Origin: Rhodococcus rhodochrous | GTDB taxonomy: Bacteria > Actinomycetota > Actinomycetes > Mycobacteriales > Mycobacteriaceae | Direction: 5' to 3' | Length of the DNA stretch: 64,000 nt | NCBI RefSeq assembly: GCF_014854695.1 | Contig: NZ_CP027557.1 | Coordinates: 682,001-746,000, forward strand | In this document: positions 1-8,314 of the stretch, in pieces | How positions within the stretch are numbered: position 1 is the first letter of the stretch | Layout: the number at the start of each line of letters is the position of its first letter | The notes under the pieces: model-generated | What the model was told of the DNA's origin: nothing | Seen by the model: only the letters and a program-made list of their open reading frames with translations | The model's database searches: none | Translations under genes and position numbers: made by a program

Positions 1-244
<244 letters not shown>

Positions 245-255
245 GACTCCAATGT

Positions 256-285
256 ATTAATTGATCAACTCGTCAGTCAATTAAT
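256..285. promoter_or_regulatory. Candidate TetR operator (AT-rich inverted repeat)
   Basis: ATTAATTGA (256-264) and TCAATTAAT (277-285) are perfect inverted arms separated by 12 bases. The stretch is strikingly AT-rich for this genome and starts 11 bases before the start codon of the truncated TetR gene. It is most simply that repressor's own operator. An inner TTGATCAA palindrome (261-268) overlaps the first arm. Confidence 0.55.
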
Positions 286-323
286 TGGCCAAAGCCGAGC
301 GGGCTCGGTGTCGCGAGGCGGCC

Positions 324-896
324 TCAGCGCAGGCGCCGAAGATCCTCGGGCGTATCCACGTCGCCGGCCTCGGCGAGGTCGCTGCAGTCCACCCGGCGTA
401 CCCGATCCCGGTTGCGGGCGAGGAACGACCGCGCACCTTCGTCGCCGGTGGCCTCGTCGGCCGCAGTCAGCGCGTCGGCGTGGTCGAACACCACCGGGTG
501 ACCGGGACGATCCTCGAAGACGGGGAGCGTGACCGTGCCCGGCCGGTGCTCTGCCAGGACGTGACGCACCAGATCGGCCGTGATGCCGGGAAAGTCGACG
601 ACGGTGAGCGCGACCCGGTCGTGGGTGCGCGCAGCGTCGACCCCACGGCGCAGGGAGGTCGACATGCCGTCGGGCCAGTCGGGATTGTGCACTGCGGTGA
701 CGCCGGCCGGGCAGGCTGCGGCCACCTCGTCGCCGAACGCACCGACCACCACCACGACCTCGTCGCAACCACCGCCGAGCAGCGCATCGACGACGGTATG
801 CAGCAGGGGACGGCCACGGTGGGGGAGCAACGCCTTCGCGCGTCCACCCATCCGCGAGCCGTCCCCTGCTGCGAGAACGATTCCGGCGGTCGGCAT
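324..896 (-). CDS. MobA/MocA-like nucleotidyltransferase
   Basis: A 190-residue protein of the NTP_transf_3 family. It opens with the nucleotide-binding signature GIVLAAGDGSRMGGRAKALL (residues 5-24), followed by VDALLGGGCDEVVVVVG and the metal-binding TVVDFPGIT region. These are typical of MocA-type cytidylyltransferases that attach CMP to molybdopterin cofactor, and of related sugar nucleotidyltransferases. Length is normal for the family. It starts 10 bases after the SnoaL-like gene and is the last gene of the leftward operon headed by the DUF35 gene, so it is probably co-transcribed from the KstR-controlled promoter. Why a molybdenum-cofactor-type enzyme follows a steroid operon is unclear, and no molybdoenzyme is present in the window. 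Confidence 0.8.
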   Translation of the reverse strand: MPTAGIVLAAGDGSRMGGRAKALLPHRGRPLLHTVVDALLGGGCDEVVVVVGAFGDEVAAACPAGVTAVHNPDWPDGMSTSLRRGVDAARTHDRVALTVVDFPGITADLVRHVLAEHRPGTVTLPVFEDRPGHPVVFDHADALTAADEATGDEGARSFLARNRDRVRRVDCSDLAEAGDVDTPEDLRRLR

Positions 897-906
897 ACCG
901 CCGATG

Positions 907-1320
907 CTACGAGACCGGTCGCACAGTCTTCATCGCGCGATCCACTTCCCAGAACGCACGCAGCGACACGATCTTCCCGTCGTCGTCGACCCGGTAGACG
1001 AACACGCCCTCCGCGTCGATGAGATTGCCCGCCATCGTGGTGCGGATCGTGCCGATGTTGACGCACTCGCTGCCGCATACCAGCACGTCGTCGACGAGGA
1101 ACTCGAGCTTGTCGGTGTTCGCGATGGTCATGTCGTAGAACTTCGCGATCGCCTCGTGGCCGTGGTGTCCCTTGCCCTCGGGGTCGAAACCGGACGGGCC
1201 GACGGGATCTTCGACGCACGCATCCTCGGCGAACAGCGCGAGCCACTCGTCCTTGCATTTCCCGCTCGCCGCCGTCTGCGACGCCCGGGCCGCCACGCGC
1301 GCCGGATGTTCCTCGCTCAT
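907..1320 (-). CDS. SnoaL-like / ketosteroid-isomerase-fold (NTF2) protein
   Basis: A 137-residue protein with an NTF2-like fold: a helix with WLALFAEDACVEDPVGPS near residues 25-42, GHEAIAKFYDMTI in the middle, and a C-terminal sheet with VFVYRVDDDGKIVSLRAFWE. Single-domain members are isomerases, hydratases, cyclases or ligand binders. The order ALFAEDACVEDPVG is typical of steroid-locus members annotated as nuclear transport factor 2 family. The ATG overlaps the end of the upstream LLM oxidoreductase gene by 4 bases, so the two are translationally coupled. The operon context suggests action on a steroid CoA thioester or ketone. That is inference; the active residues cannot be assigned from sequence alone. 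Confidence 0.85.
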   Translation of the reverse strand: MSEEHPARVAARASQTAASGKCKDEWLALFAEDACVEDPVGPSGFDPEGKGHHGHEAIAKFYDMTIANTDKLEFLVDDVLVCGSECVNIGTIRTTMAGNLIDAEGVFVYRVDDDGKIVSLRAFWEVDRAMKTVRPVS

Positions 1321-2198
1321 GCCGCGTCCTTTCCGTGGATGTACTTGTCGGCGAACTTCCGCAGCGATTCCTGCTTCGCCTCGAGCGGCGAGTCGAATCC
1401 GTGCCCGTCGAAGATCCACGGCACCACGATGATGTCGGTGACCCCGGCGTCGGCGAGTTCGGCATAACCGGAGCTGCCGAACCTGTCGACGCACACGGCC
1501 TGGATCTCGAACGGCTCGTCGCTGCGGCCGTACTCGGCACGCAACTCGCGCAGGCGCGTGATGACCTCGACGAGATCGTCGTACTTGATCATCGCCGACG
1601 TCCAACCATCCCCGACCCGGGCCGCGCGCCGCAGCGCCACATCGGTGTGCCCACCGACGTAGAACGGCACCGGCTCGGTGGGGGCGGGGCTCATCTGGAG
1701 CCGGTCGAAATCGTAGAACTCGCCGTGGTGCTCGACCATGCCACCGCCGAGGATCAGCTTCAGCACGTCGATCATCTCGTCCACGCGCTTGCCGCGCTTG
1801 GCGTACGGGACGCCGCACCACTCGAATTCCTCCGGCGCCCATCCGATCCCGACACCGAGACCGAACCGGTTGCCGGTGAGATTGGCGACCGAACCGACCT
1901 GCCGGGCCAGCAACACCGGATTGCGCGAGCCGAGTTTGAGCACCTGCGTGTAGAACCGGATCGTCGACGTGGCGGCCGCCATGGACGCCGCGGCGATGAG
2001 CGGATCGACCCACGGGGTGTCGGGTGTCCACATCCGCGAACCGTCGGGGGTGTACGGATAGTCGACCGTCTGCTTCTCCATGTAGAACAGGGAGTCGGGC
2101 AGGGCGATCGACGTGTATCCGCACTCCTCGGCGGTCTGCGCGATGCCGGTGAGCTGGTCGAGCGGGGTCATCGCGACCCCGACGGTGAACGAGACCAT
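1317..2198 (-). CDS. LLM-class F420-dependent oxidoreductase
   Basis: A 293-residue TIM-barrel protein of the luciferase-like monooxygenase superfamily. It shows the N-terminal strand MVSFTVGVAMTPLDQL, ALPDSLFY, the family signature LTGNRFGLGVGIGWAPEEFE around residues 105-125, and the C-terminal AGVTDIIVVPWI strand. This group usually uses coenzyme F420 as hydride carrier. A strong ribosome site (AGGAGG) precedes the ATG at 2196-2198, and the gene lies 9 bases after ltp3 in the same operon. A redox step on the sterol side chain is plausible but unproven. It is a distant paralogue of the LLM protein at 5521-6558, which lies on the opposite strand of the same divergent promoter. Confidence 0.88.
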   Translation of the reverse strand: MVSFTVGVAMTPLDQLTGIAQTAEECGYTSIALPDSLFYMEKQTVDYPYTPDGSRMWTPDTPWVDPLIAAASMAAATSTIRFYTQVLKLGSRNPVLLARQVGSVANLTGNRFGLGVGIGWAPEEFEWCGVPYAKRGKRVDEMIDVLKLILGGGMVEHHGEFYDFDRLQMSPAPTEPVPFYVGGHTDVALRRAARVGDGWTSAMIKYDDLVEVITRLRELRAEYGRSDEPFEIQAVCVDRFGSSGYAELADAGVTDIIVVPWIFDGHGFDSPLEAKQESLRKFADKYIHGKDAA

Positions 2199-2207
2199 GC
2201 CCGCCTC

Positions 2208-3383
2208 CTAGTTCGTGGGCCGGTCGGAGCCCACGACCCACATCGAGAAGTACTGCGAGCCACCACCGTAGGCGTGGCCGAGCGCCTTGCGGGCACCGTC
2301 CACCTGGTGGTCTCCCGCCTTGCCCATCACCTGGATCGCGGCCTCGGCGAAGCGGATCATGCCCGACGCACCGATCGGGTTGGAGCAGAGCACGCCGCCG
2401 GACATGTTGATCGGCAACTGGCCGCCGATGGCCGTCTCGCCGGCCTCGGTGAGCTTCCAGCCCGAACCCTCGGGGGTGAAGCCGAGATTCTCGAGCCACA
2501 TCGGCTCGAACCACGAGAACGGCACGTAGATCTCGGCGCAGTCGATCTCGGTGAGCGGATCGGTGATACCGGCCTGCTTCCACAGCGCCGCGGCGGCGAC
2601 CCGGCCGGCCTCCGGATTGACCTGGTCGCGACCGGCATAGGTGGTCGGTTCGGTGCGCATCGCGGTGGCGTGGATCCAGGCCACCTTGCGGCCCGACTGC
2701 TCGGCGGCCTTCGCGGTGTCCTCGTCGCCGAGCACGACTGCGCACGCACCGTCGGACGACGGGCACGTCTCGTCGTACCGGATCGGGTCCCACAGCATCT
2801 GCGAGGCCTGCACCTTCTCCAGGGTGATCTCGGGCTGCTTCAGATGGGCGTACGGATTCTTGGCGCCGTTGAGACGGTCCTTGACCGCGACCATCGCTCC
2901 GATGTGCTCGGGCGCGCCGGACCGGCGGATGTACGAACGGACGTGCGGCGCGAAGTAGCCGCCCGCACCGGCACCGACCGGCATGGTGAACGGGACCGGT
3001 GTGGACAGCGCCCACATCGCGTTCGACTCGGACTGCTTCTCCCAGGCCACCGCGAGCACCCGGCGGTGCACACCGGCCTGTACGAGGCTTGCCGCGACGT
3101 TCGCCGTCGAGCCCCCGACGGACCCGGCGGTGTGCACGCGCAGCATCGGCTTGCCCGTGGCGCCGATGGCGTCGACCATCGACAGTTCGGGCATCATGAC
3201 GCCCTCGAACAGGTCGGGGGCCTTGCCGATCACGACGGCGTCGATGTCGTCCCAGCCCACCTGGGCGTCTGCCATGGCTCGGTCGATCGCCTCGCGGACG
3301 AGGCCGGACATCGACACGTCGTGCCGCTTGGCGACGTAGTGGGTCTGCCCGGTTCCGAGGACAGCTGCGGGTTGCTTCGCCAT
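2208..3383 (-). CDS. ltp3: Ltp3, thiolase-fold lipid-transfer/aldolase protein
   Basis: A 391-residue SCP2-thiolase-like protein, counterpart of M. tuberculosis Rv3523. In Rhodococcus, ltp3 and ltp4 are known to be needed for degrading C24-branched sterol side chains, probably by carbon-carbon cleavage. The fold is thiolase-like (ATGKPMLRVHTAGSVGG near residues 75-91; GGVLCSNPIGASG near the C terminus). The position that holds the nucleophilic Cys in true thiolases reads Ala-Gly-Ser, and the usual GHP reads SNP. It is therefore unlikely to be a classical thiolase and fits the Ltp2-type retro-aldolases. The ATG overlaps the stop of ltp4 by one base. Confidence 0.88.
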   Translation of the reverse strand: MAKQPAAVLGTGQTHYVAKRHDVSMSGLVREAIDRAMADAQVGWDDIDAVVIGKAPDLFEGVMMPELSMVDAIGATGKPMLRVHTAGSVGGSTANVAASLVQAGVHRRVLAVAWEKQSESNAMWALSTPVPFTMPVGAGAGGYFAPHVRSYIRRSGAPEHIGAMVAVKDRLNGAKNPYAHLKQPEITLEKVQASQMLWDPIRYDETCPSSDGACAVVLGDEDTAKAAEQSGRKVAWIHATAMRTEPTTYAGRDQVNPEAGRVAAAALWKQAGITDPLTEIDCAEIYVPFSWFEPMWLENLGFTPEGSGWKLTEAGETAIGGQLPINMSGGVLCSNPIGASGMIRFAEAAIQVMGKAGDHQVDGARKALGHAYGGGSQYFSMWVVGSDRPTN

Positions 3384-4444
3384 CAGTTGCGTCCCTCCAG
3401 AACGGCTACCAGATTCTGTTGCAGCACAGCACCGCTCGTCGCATGCGCGAGTGCACGTCCGGCCGTGCCGTCCATGATCGCCTGCGCTGCGTAACCGATG
3501 CGCTCGAGACCGCCGGAGAACATCGGGTTGCCCGTCAGCGGTCCGCCGGACGGGTTGATCGTCGTCGAATCGTCCAAGCCGATCGCCTCGCGGAGGATGA
3601 GCTCCTGATGCGTGAACGGCGCGTGCAGTTCGGCGACGTCGAAGGCGGTGTCGCCACCGGTGACCGCCTGCGCGGCAGCCCGTGCGGAGGCCGACACCGT
3701 GAGGTCGAGCGAGCCGAAGTTCGGTGAGTCGGTGCGATGTTCGATCCCGGTGATCCACGCGGGGTTCTCGCACAGCTCGCGGGCCCGGTCGCCGCTCGCG
3801 AGGACGATCGCGGCGGCACCGTCGGTGACCGGAGCGCAGTCGTGCTTGCGCAGCGGATCGGCGATGTACGGCTGCGAGAGCAGGTCCTCGATGTCGAGAT
3901 CACCCGAGAGCTGGGCCTTCGGGTTGTTCTTCGCGGCCGCGCGGCTGCGCACCGCGACCTCGGCCATCTCGCGGTCGGTCCACTTGCCGGAGTCGAGACC
4001 CATGCGGGCCTGCAGGCCGGCGAGTGAGACGGAGTCGACGCCGAGCGGTGCCACGAGGTACGGATCGAGCTGCAGGGAGAGGGTGCGCCGCAGGGTGCCG
4101 GCCGAGGACTTGCCGAAGCCGTAGACGAGGGCGGTGTCGACCTCACCGGTGATGAGCTTGACCCACGCCTCGTAGAGCGCCCAGGCCGCGTCCATCTCGA
4201 CATGCGACTCGTTGATGGGCGGGACCGCACCGATCGCGTCGATCGCCGAGATGAACGAGAACGCGCGTCCGGCAAGGTAATCGGAGGAACCCGAGCACCA
4301 GAATCCGATGTCGGACTTGGTGATGCCGAGCTTGTCGTACAGCTCCTGGAAGCACGGGACGAGCATCTCGACGCCGTTGGTGGTGCCGAACGTCTCGCGC
4401 ACGTGCGGAGCATGCGCGAAGCCGACGACTGCAATGTCTGTCAT
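3383..4444 (-). CDS. ltp4: Ltp4, thiolase-fold lipid-transfer/aldolase protein
   Basis: A 353-residue thiolase-superfamily protein, counterpart of Rv3522 and close to it in length. It begins MTDIAVVGFAHAPHV and has the thiolase-like elements GFWCSGSSDYLAGRAFSF, ALVYGFGKSSAG, APVTDGAAAIVLAS and NPSGGPLTGNPMFSGG. The segment that carries the active-site Cys in true thiolases reads INESHVEMDAAWALYEAW and has none. The motif ELHAPFTHQE resembles the Tyr/Phe-lined active site of Ltp2-type aldolases. It sits between its probable OB-fold partner (14 bases upstream) and ltp3, so a three-protein complex is likely. The steroid role is established for homologues; the complex is inference. Confidence 0.88.
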   Translation of the reverse strand: MTDIAVVGFAHAPHVRETFGTTNGVEMLVPCFQELYDKLGITKSDIGFWCSGSSDYLAGRAFSFISAIDAIGAVPPINESHVEMDAAWALYEAWVKLITGEVDTALVYGFGKSSAGTLRRTLSLQLDPYLVAPLGVDSVSLAGLQARMGLDSGKWTDREMAEVAVRSRAAAKNNPKAQLSGDLDIEDLLSQPYIADPLRKHDCAPVTDGAAAIVLASGDRARELCENPAWITGIEHRTDSPNFGSLDLTVSASARAAAQAVTGGDTAFDVAELHAPFTHQELILREAIGLDDSTTINPSGGPLTGNPMFSGGLERIGYAAQAIMDGTAGRALAHATSGAVLQQNLVAVLEGRN

Positions 4445-4458
4445 GGTGTCCGCTGCTC

Positions 4459-5430
4459 CTAGAGGTGGTGTTTGAAGGTGTCGTAGTCGGCGTCGGGTTC
4501 ACCGGTGGGCCGGAAGTACTCGATGTTGCGCAGCGTGTGGTCCCACTCCTCGCGCGGACGCCACTTGGCCTCGACGCGCATGCCCATCCGCACCTCGGAG
4601 GCGTCGCACTCGAGGATCAGGTGCAGGAACGGGATGTCGGCGCCGTCGAGCAGCACGTAGGCGGCGACGTAGGGCGGCTTGATCTGCTGGCCCATGAACG
4701 GGACGTTGACGATGCAGAAGGTGGTGACGATGCCCTTGTCGGAGACCTCCACCGGTTCCTTGGTGGGCACGCCGTCGGTCGGGCTCGCGCCGCGCGGCGG
4801 CACGTAGACCTTCCCGCCGGGGCCGGTGCGACCGCCGATGATCTTCCCCTCCGCGAGCCCGCGCAGGTACCAGGACTCCTCGGGGGAGGCCGAATGGCGG
4901 TAGTGCAGGTCGACGGGAGTGGTGATCATGGTGACCGGTTCACCGTCGGCCGCTTCCACGGTGAGGGTCGACTCGCCGGGTTCGAAGGCCTCGATGTCGT
5001 GGATCACGCCCGTGCGCTCGGCCGCCCAGCGCACGCGCACACGCAGACCCGTCCCGATCTCGTCCGGGGACGCGACGTCGACGGCGTGCAGCAGCGTCGT
5101 GTCGGCTCCGTCGAGACGGATCAGCGCCCACGCGAACGGCCGGTCGAACGGCTGTCCGGGCAACGGCTCGGCGTTCCACGTCCAGCTCACCACGGTGCCG
5201 GTCTGCCCGACCTCGACGAACTCGGTGAGCGGTTCATGGGTGACCGCGTCGAATTCGGGGGGCGGGACGAGGACCCGTCCGTCGGATCCGCGCGCGCCGA
5301 GAATGCGGCCGTCGCGCAGTCCGGTGACGAAGGCTCCGACGGTCGGCCCGGTGGATCGTGTGTAGTCGAACTTCAGATTCAGCGGTGCGCTCAGCGGTGG
5401 CTCGGCAACCGCGCTCTTTCCCAGGCTCAC
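4459..5430 (-). CDS. Tandem DUF35/OB-fold protein (Rv3521-like), Ltp partner
   Basis: About 323 residues from a GTG start at 5428-5430. Two copies of a DUF35-type module are visible: residues about 20-150 (VTGLRDGRILGARGSDGRVLVPP) and about 175-300 (LRGLAEGKIIGGRTGPGGKVYVPPRG). DUF35 proteins normally have a four-Cys zinc ribbon before an OB fold and act as subunits of thiolases or aldolases, as in ChsH2-Ltp2. In both copies here the cysteines are replaced by Gly, Thr or Ser while the downstream VPPRG-like motif remains, so the zinc ribbon is degenerate. It is the first gene of the leftward operon, 10 bases from the KstR box, and probably binds Ltp3/Ltp4. Confidence 0.85.
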   Translation of the reverse strand: MSLGKSAVAEPPLSAPLNLKFDYTRSTGPTVGAFVTGLRDGRILGARGSDGRVLVPPPEFDAVTHEPLTEFVEVGQTGTVVSWTWNAEPLPGQPFDRPFAWALIRLDGADTTLLHAVDVASPDEIGTGLRVRVRWAAERTGVIHDIEAFEPGESTLTVEAADGEPVTMITTPVDLHYRHSASPEESWYLRGLAEGKIIGGRTGPGGKVYVPPRGASPTDGVPTKEPVEVSDKGIVTTFCIVNVPFMGQQIKPPYVAAYVLLDGADIPFLHLILECDASEVRMGMRVEAKWRPREEWDHTLRNIEYFRPTGEPDADYDTFKHHL

Positions 5431-5439
5431 AATTTCGAG

Positions 5440-5453
5440 TAGAACAGGTTCTA
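5440..5453. promoter_or_regulatory. KstR operator (perfect 14-mer)
   Basis: TAGAACAGGTTCTA matches the KstR consensus TnnAACnnGTTnnA at every fixed position. It lies in the 90-base gap between the divergent DUF35 gene (start 5430) and LLM oxidoreductase gene (start 5521), so one repressor site can control both. KstR is the TetR-type repressor of cholesterol catabolism, relieved by sterol-derived CoA thioesters. Confidence 0.88.
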
Positions 5454-5520
5454 GTGTTGCTGGCAAGAGCGGCGCGCGAACTGCACCTCGCCGCGATTCG
5501 TCCGACAGGAAAGGCGTCCA

Positions 5521-6558
5521 ATGAAACTGGGACTGCAACTCGGTTACTGGGGTGCCCAGCCGCCCCCGAACGCACCGGAACTCGTTGCTGCGGCCGAGGC
5601 CGAAGGATTCGACGCCGTCTTCGCCGCTGAATCGTGGGGATCCGACGCGTTCACTCCGCTCGCCTGGTGGGGTTCGTCCACCGAACGGGTGCGACTCGGC
5701 ACGTCCGTCGTGCAGATCTCCGCGCGCACACCGACGAGTTGCGCGATGCACGCGCTCACGCTCGATCACCTCTCGGGTGGCCGGCACATCCTCGGCCTCG
5801 GCGTCTCGGGGCCGCAGGTGGTGGAGGGGTGGTACGGGCAGCCGTTCGCGAAGCCGCTCGCGCGCACCCGCGAGTACGTCGACGTGATCCGCAAGGTGCT
5901 CGCGCGCGAAGAGCCGGTGACCAGCGACGGACCGCACTTCCCGCTGCCCTATGCGGGCGCCGGCTCCACCGGGCTCGGCAAACCGCTCAAGCCCATCACG
6001 CATCCGTTGCGGTCGGACATCCCGATCTGGATCGGCGCCGAAGGCCCGAAGAACGTCGCACTCACCGCCGAGATCGCCGACGGCTGGCTCGCGATCTACT
6101 ACACCCCGCGGCTGGCGTCGATGTACGACGAGTGGCTCGACGAAGGGTTCGCCCGGCCGGGTGCCCGGCGCACCCGCGAGGACTTCGAGATCGCCGCGAC
6201 CTGCCAGGTGGTCGTCACCGACGACCGCGCGGCGACCATCGCGGCGATGAAACCGGTGACGGCGCTGTACGTCGGGGGAATGGGCGCACCGGAGTTGAAC
6301 TTCCACGCGCAGGTCTACCGGCGGATGGGGTACGACGTCGTGGTCGAGGAGGTGACCGCGCTGTTCCGTGCCGGTCGCAAGGACGAGGCGGCCGCCGCGA
6401 TCCCGGACGAGATGATCACCGAGACGATGATCGTCGGTAACGCCGACGAGGTACGCGAGGGCGTGAAGCGGTGGGAGGAGGCCGGCGTGACGATGCTGCT
6501 GGTCGGTTGCCGCGACGTCGACCAGGTCCGCACGATCGCCGACGTGGTGCTGCGCTAG
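5521..6558 (+). CDS. LLM-class F420-dependent oxidoreductase (Rv3520c-like)
   Basis: A 345-residue luciferase-like TIM-barrel protein, counterpart of Rv3520c. It shows MKLGLQLGYWGAQPPP, FDAVFAAESWGSDAF, LTLDHLSGGRHILGLGVSGPQVVEGWYGQPF and the C-terminal GVTMLLVGCRDVDQV strand. This branch is expected to use F420. It is transcribed away from the ltp operon from the shared KstR promoter, as in M. tuberculosis, where the same four genes stay together. An AGGAAAGG ribosome site precedes the ATG. The substrate is not known; a saturated or unsaturated steroid CoA ester is the natural guess from its neighbours. Confidence 0.88.
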   Translation: MKLGLQLGYWGAQPPPNAPELVAAAEAEGFDAVFAAESWGSDAFTPLAWWGSSTERVRLGTSVVQISARTPTSCAMHALTLDHLSGGRHILGLGVSGPQVVEGWYGQPFAKPLARTREYVDVIRKVLAREEPVTSDGPHFPLPYAGAGSTGLGKPLKPITHPLRSDIPIWIGAEGPKNVALTAEIADGWLAIYYTPRLASMYDEWLDEGFARPGARRTREDFEIAATCQVVVTDDRAATIAAMKPVTALYVGGMGAPELNFHAQVYRRMGYDVVVEEVTALFRAGRKDEAAAAIPDEMITETMIVGNADEVREGVKRWEEAGVTMLLVGCRDVDQVRTIADVVLR

Positions 6559-6605
6559 ACCGTGATCTTGCGCTGAACCGTGGTGCTGCGCTGGACACAC
6601 GGCAG

Positions 6606-6642
6606 CGGGCGGAAACCGTTCCGTGAGGACGGTTTCCACCCG
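6606..6642. terminator. Bidirectional hairpin terminator
   Basis: CGGGCGGAAACCGT (6606-6619) pairs with ACGGTTTCCACCCG (6629-6642), 13 of 14 positions, around a 9-base loop. It lies between two convergent genes, the LLM oxidoreductase ending at 6558 and the CoA ligase ending at 6656. There is no U tract, which is common in actinobacteria. Confidence 0.7.
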
Positions 6643-6655
6643 CCGCGTGCGGGCA

Positions 6656-8185
6656 TCAGGAAGCGTAGGCCGCCTTCAGCTTGCCCTTCACCAGCTTGCC
6701 CGTGGGGGTACGGGGCAGTTCGTCGACGAAGTCCACCGACCGCGGCACCTTGAAGTGGGCGACCCGCTCGCGGACGTACGCGATGAGCTCGTCGGCGAGA
6801 TCGGGTGATGCGGTGGCACCGGACGACACCTGCACGACGGCCTTGACCTCCTCGCCCATCTCCGGATGCGGCACGCCGATCACGGCGACGTCCTCGACGG
6901 CCGGATGCAGGGCGAGGACGTTCTCGATCTCCTGCGGATAGATGTTCACCCCGCCGGAGATGATCGTGAACGACTTGCGGTCGGTCAGATACAGGTAACC
7001 GTCCTCGTCGAGATAACCGAGGTCGCCGACCGTGGTCCAGGTGGGGTGCTCGGGATGTTGCGACGCCGCGGTCTTCTCGGGATCGTTGTGGTACGAGAAC
7101 GGAACCTTCTCGTACTCGAGATAGATCGTCCCCACCTCGCCGGCCGGAAGTTCGCGCCCTGCCTCGTCGCAGATGTGCGCGGGCCCGAGCACACTCTTAC
7201 CGACCGAACCCGGGTGTTCGAGCCATTCCTGACTGTTGATGAACGTGATCCCGTTGGCCTCGGTGGAGCTGTAGTACTCGTAGATCACCGGTCCGAGCCA
7301 GTCGATCATCGCCCGCTTGACCTCCGGCGGGCACGGCGCGGCGGCGTGGACGAGCACGCGCAGACTCGACAGGTCGTGGCGGGCGCGGATCTCGTCGTCG
7401 AGCTTGAGCATGCGCACGAACATCGTCGGCACCATCTGCCCCGCGGTGATCTTGTGCTCCTCGATGTGCCGGAGCGCGGTCTCGGCGTCGAACTTGTCGG
7501 CGAGGACCACCGTGCCACCGAGCGCGTGGATCGCCCCACCCCAGCGCAGCGGTGCTGCGTGATAGATCGGGGCGGGGGAGTAGTAGACGTCGGAGTCGGT
7601 GAGGCCGAAGAGGAACTGCGCCACCGTCACCAGCGGCTCACCGGGTTCGTCGACGCGACGTTCCGGGAGATCCGGCTGAATTCCCTTGGGGAAGCCCGTG
7701 GTTCCGGACGAGTACAGCATGATGGCACCGCACGGCTCCTCCTCGAGCCGTGGACCGGCCGCGGCGAGGGCGTCCTCGTACGACTCGAAACCGCGCACGG
7801 CGCCGCCGAACGCGAGTCGCGCGGAACCGATCGTGACCTTCTCGCCGACCTGCTCGGAGAGATCGCCCAGTGTGGCCGACACGATCAGGGCCTTGGCGCC
7901 GCTGTCCTCGACGATGTATGCCACCTCGCCGGCGGTGAGATGGCTGTTGACCGCCGTGATGTACAAGCCGGACCGCATTGCGGCCCAGAACACCTCGAAG
8001 GCCTCCGGCTGATTCTCCGTGAGGAGGGCGACGACGTCGCCGGGGCGGAGCCCGGAATCGTGCAGCACGCGGGCGAGCGCCGCCGACCGGTCGTCGAGTT
8101 CGCGGTAGGTCAGGCTCCGGCCGCTGTCGGCCAGGACGACGGCGAGCTTGTCCGGGGCGGTTCGGGCGTGGACTCCTGGATACAT
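6656..8185 (-). CDS. Acyl-CoA synthetase (FadD-type, AMP-forming)
   Basis: A 509-residue ANL-superfamily ligase. The phosphate-binding loop IMLYSSGTTGFPKG lies at about residues 155-168, the GYYSSTE-like motif YEYYSSTEANG in the centre, the adenylate-binding GDLGYLDEDGYLYLTDR toward the C terminus, and the catalytic lysine of PTGKL at residue 497. It activates a carboxylic acid to its CoA thioester through an acyl-AMP. I chose the ATG at 8183-8185 because GAGGAG lies just upstream; an ATG at 8197 is possible. It is separate from the ltp operon. No KstR box is visible, but a strong inverted repeat lies at 8210-8239, so regulation may differ from that of fadD19. The substrate is unknown. Confidence 0.85.
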   Translation of the reverse strand: MYPGVHARTAPDKLAVVLADSGRSLTYRELDDRSAALARVLHDSGLRPGDVVALLTENQPEAFEVFWAAMRSGLYITAVNSHLTAGEVAYIVEDSGAKALIVSATLGDLSEQVGEKVTIGSARLAFGGAVRGFESYEDALAAAGPRLEEEPCGAIMLYSSGTTGFPKGIQPDLPERRVDEPGEPLVTVAQFLFGLTDSDVYYSPAPIYHAAPLRWGGAIHALGGTVVLADKFDAETALRHIEEHKITAGQMVPTMFVRMLKLDDEIRARHDLSSLRVLVHAAAPCPPEVKRAMIDWLGPVIYEYYSSTEANGITFINSQEWLEHPGSVGKSVLGPAHICDEAGRELPAGEVGTIYLEYEKVPFSYHNDPEKTAASQHPEHPTWTTVGDLGYLDEDGYLYLTDRKSFTIISGGVNIYPQEIENVLALHPAVEDVAVIGVPHPEMGEEVKAVVQVSSGATASPDLADELIAYVRERVAHFKVPRSVDFVDELPRTPTGKLVKGKLKAAYAS

Positions 8186-8209
8186 GGGGCTCCTCATTAC
8201 CTCGACGAA

Positions 8210-8239
8210 CGCTGTGACTCTGTGTTGTGGGTCACAGCG
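8210..8239. promoter_or_regulatory. Candidate operator, perfect 9-bp inverted repeat
   Basis: CGCTGTGAC (8210-8218) and GTCACAGCG (8231-8239) are perfect inverted arms 12 bases apart, ending 25 bases upstream of the acyl-CoA synthetase start. The repeat is not KstR-like. The spacing is wrong for a CRP site, which needs 6 bases between TGTGA and TCACA. A dimeric repressor of the ligase gene is the simplest reading. Confidence 0.5.
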
Positions 8240-8314
8240 GGCAATGTAGCAGGGCCGAGGGCATGGCTGTGACCGCGCTCTCACCGGTGGGAGCGCGGTC
8301 AGCGACGCCGCAGG

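Noticed and set aside
1335-3494. A 719-codon plus-strand open frame
   Set aside because: It is a shadow of the LLM oxidoreductase and ltp3 genes in GC-rich DNA; its Arg/Gly/His-rich translation has no domain.
8210-8239. CRP/cAMP-type site
   Set aside because: The TGTGAC/GTCACA arms look CRP-like, but a CRP site needs a 6-base centre, and here it is 12-14.
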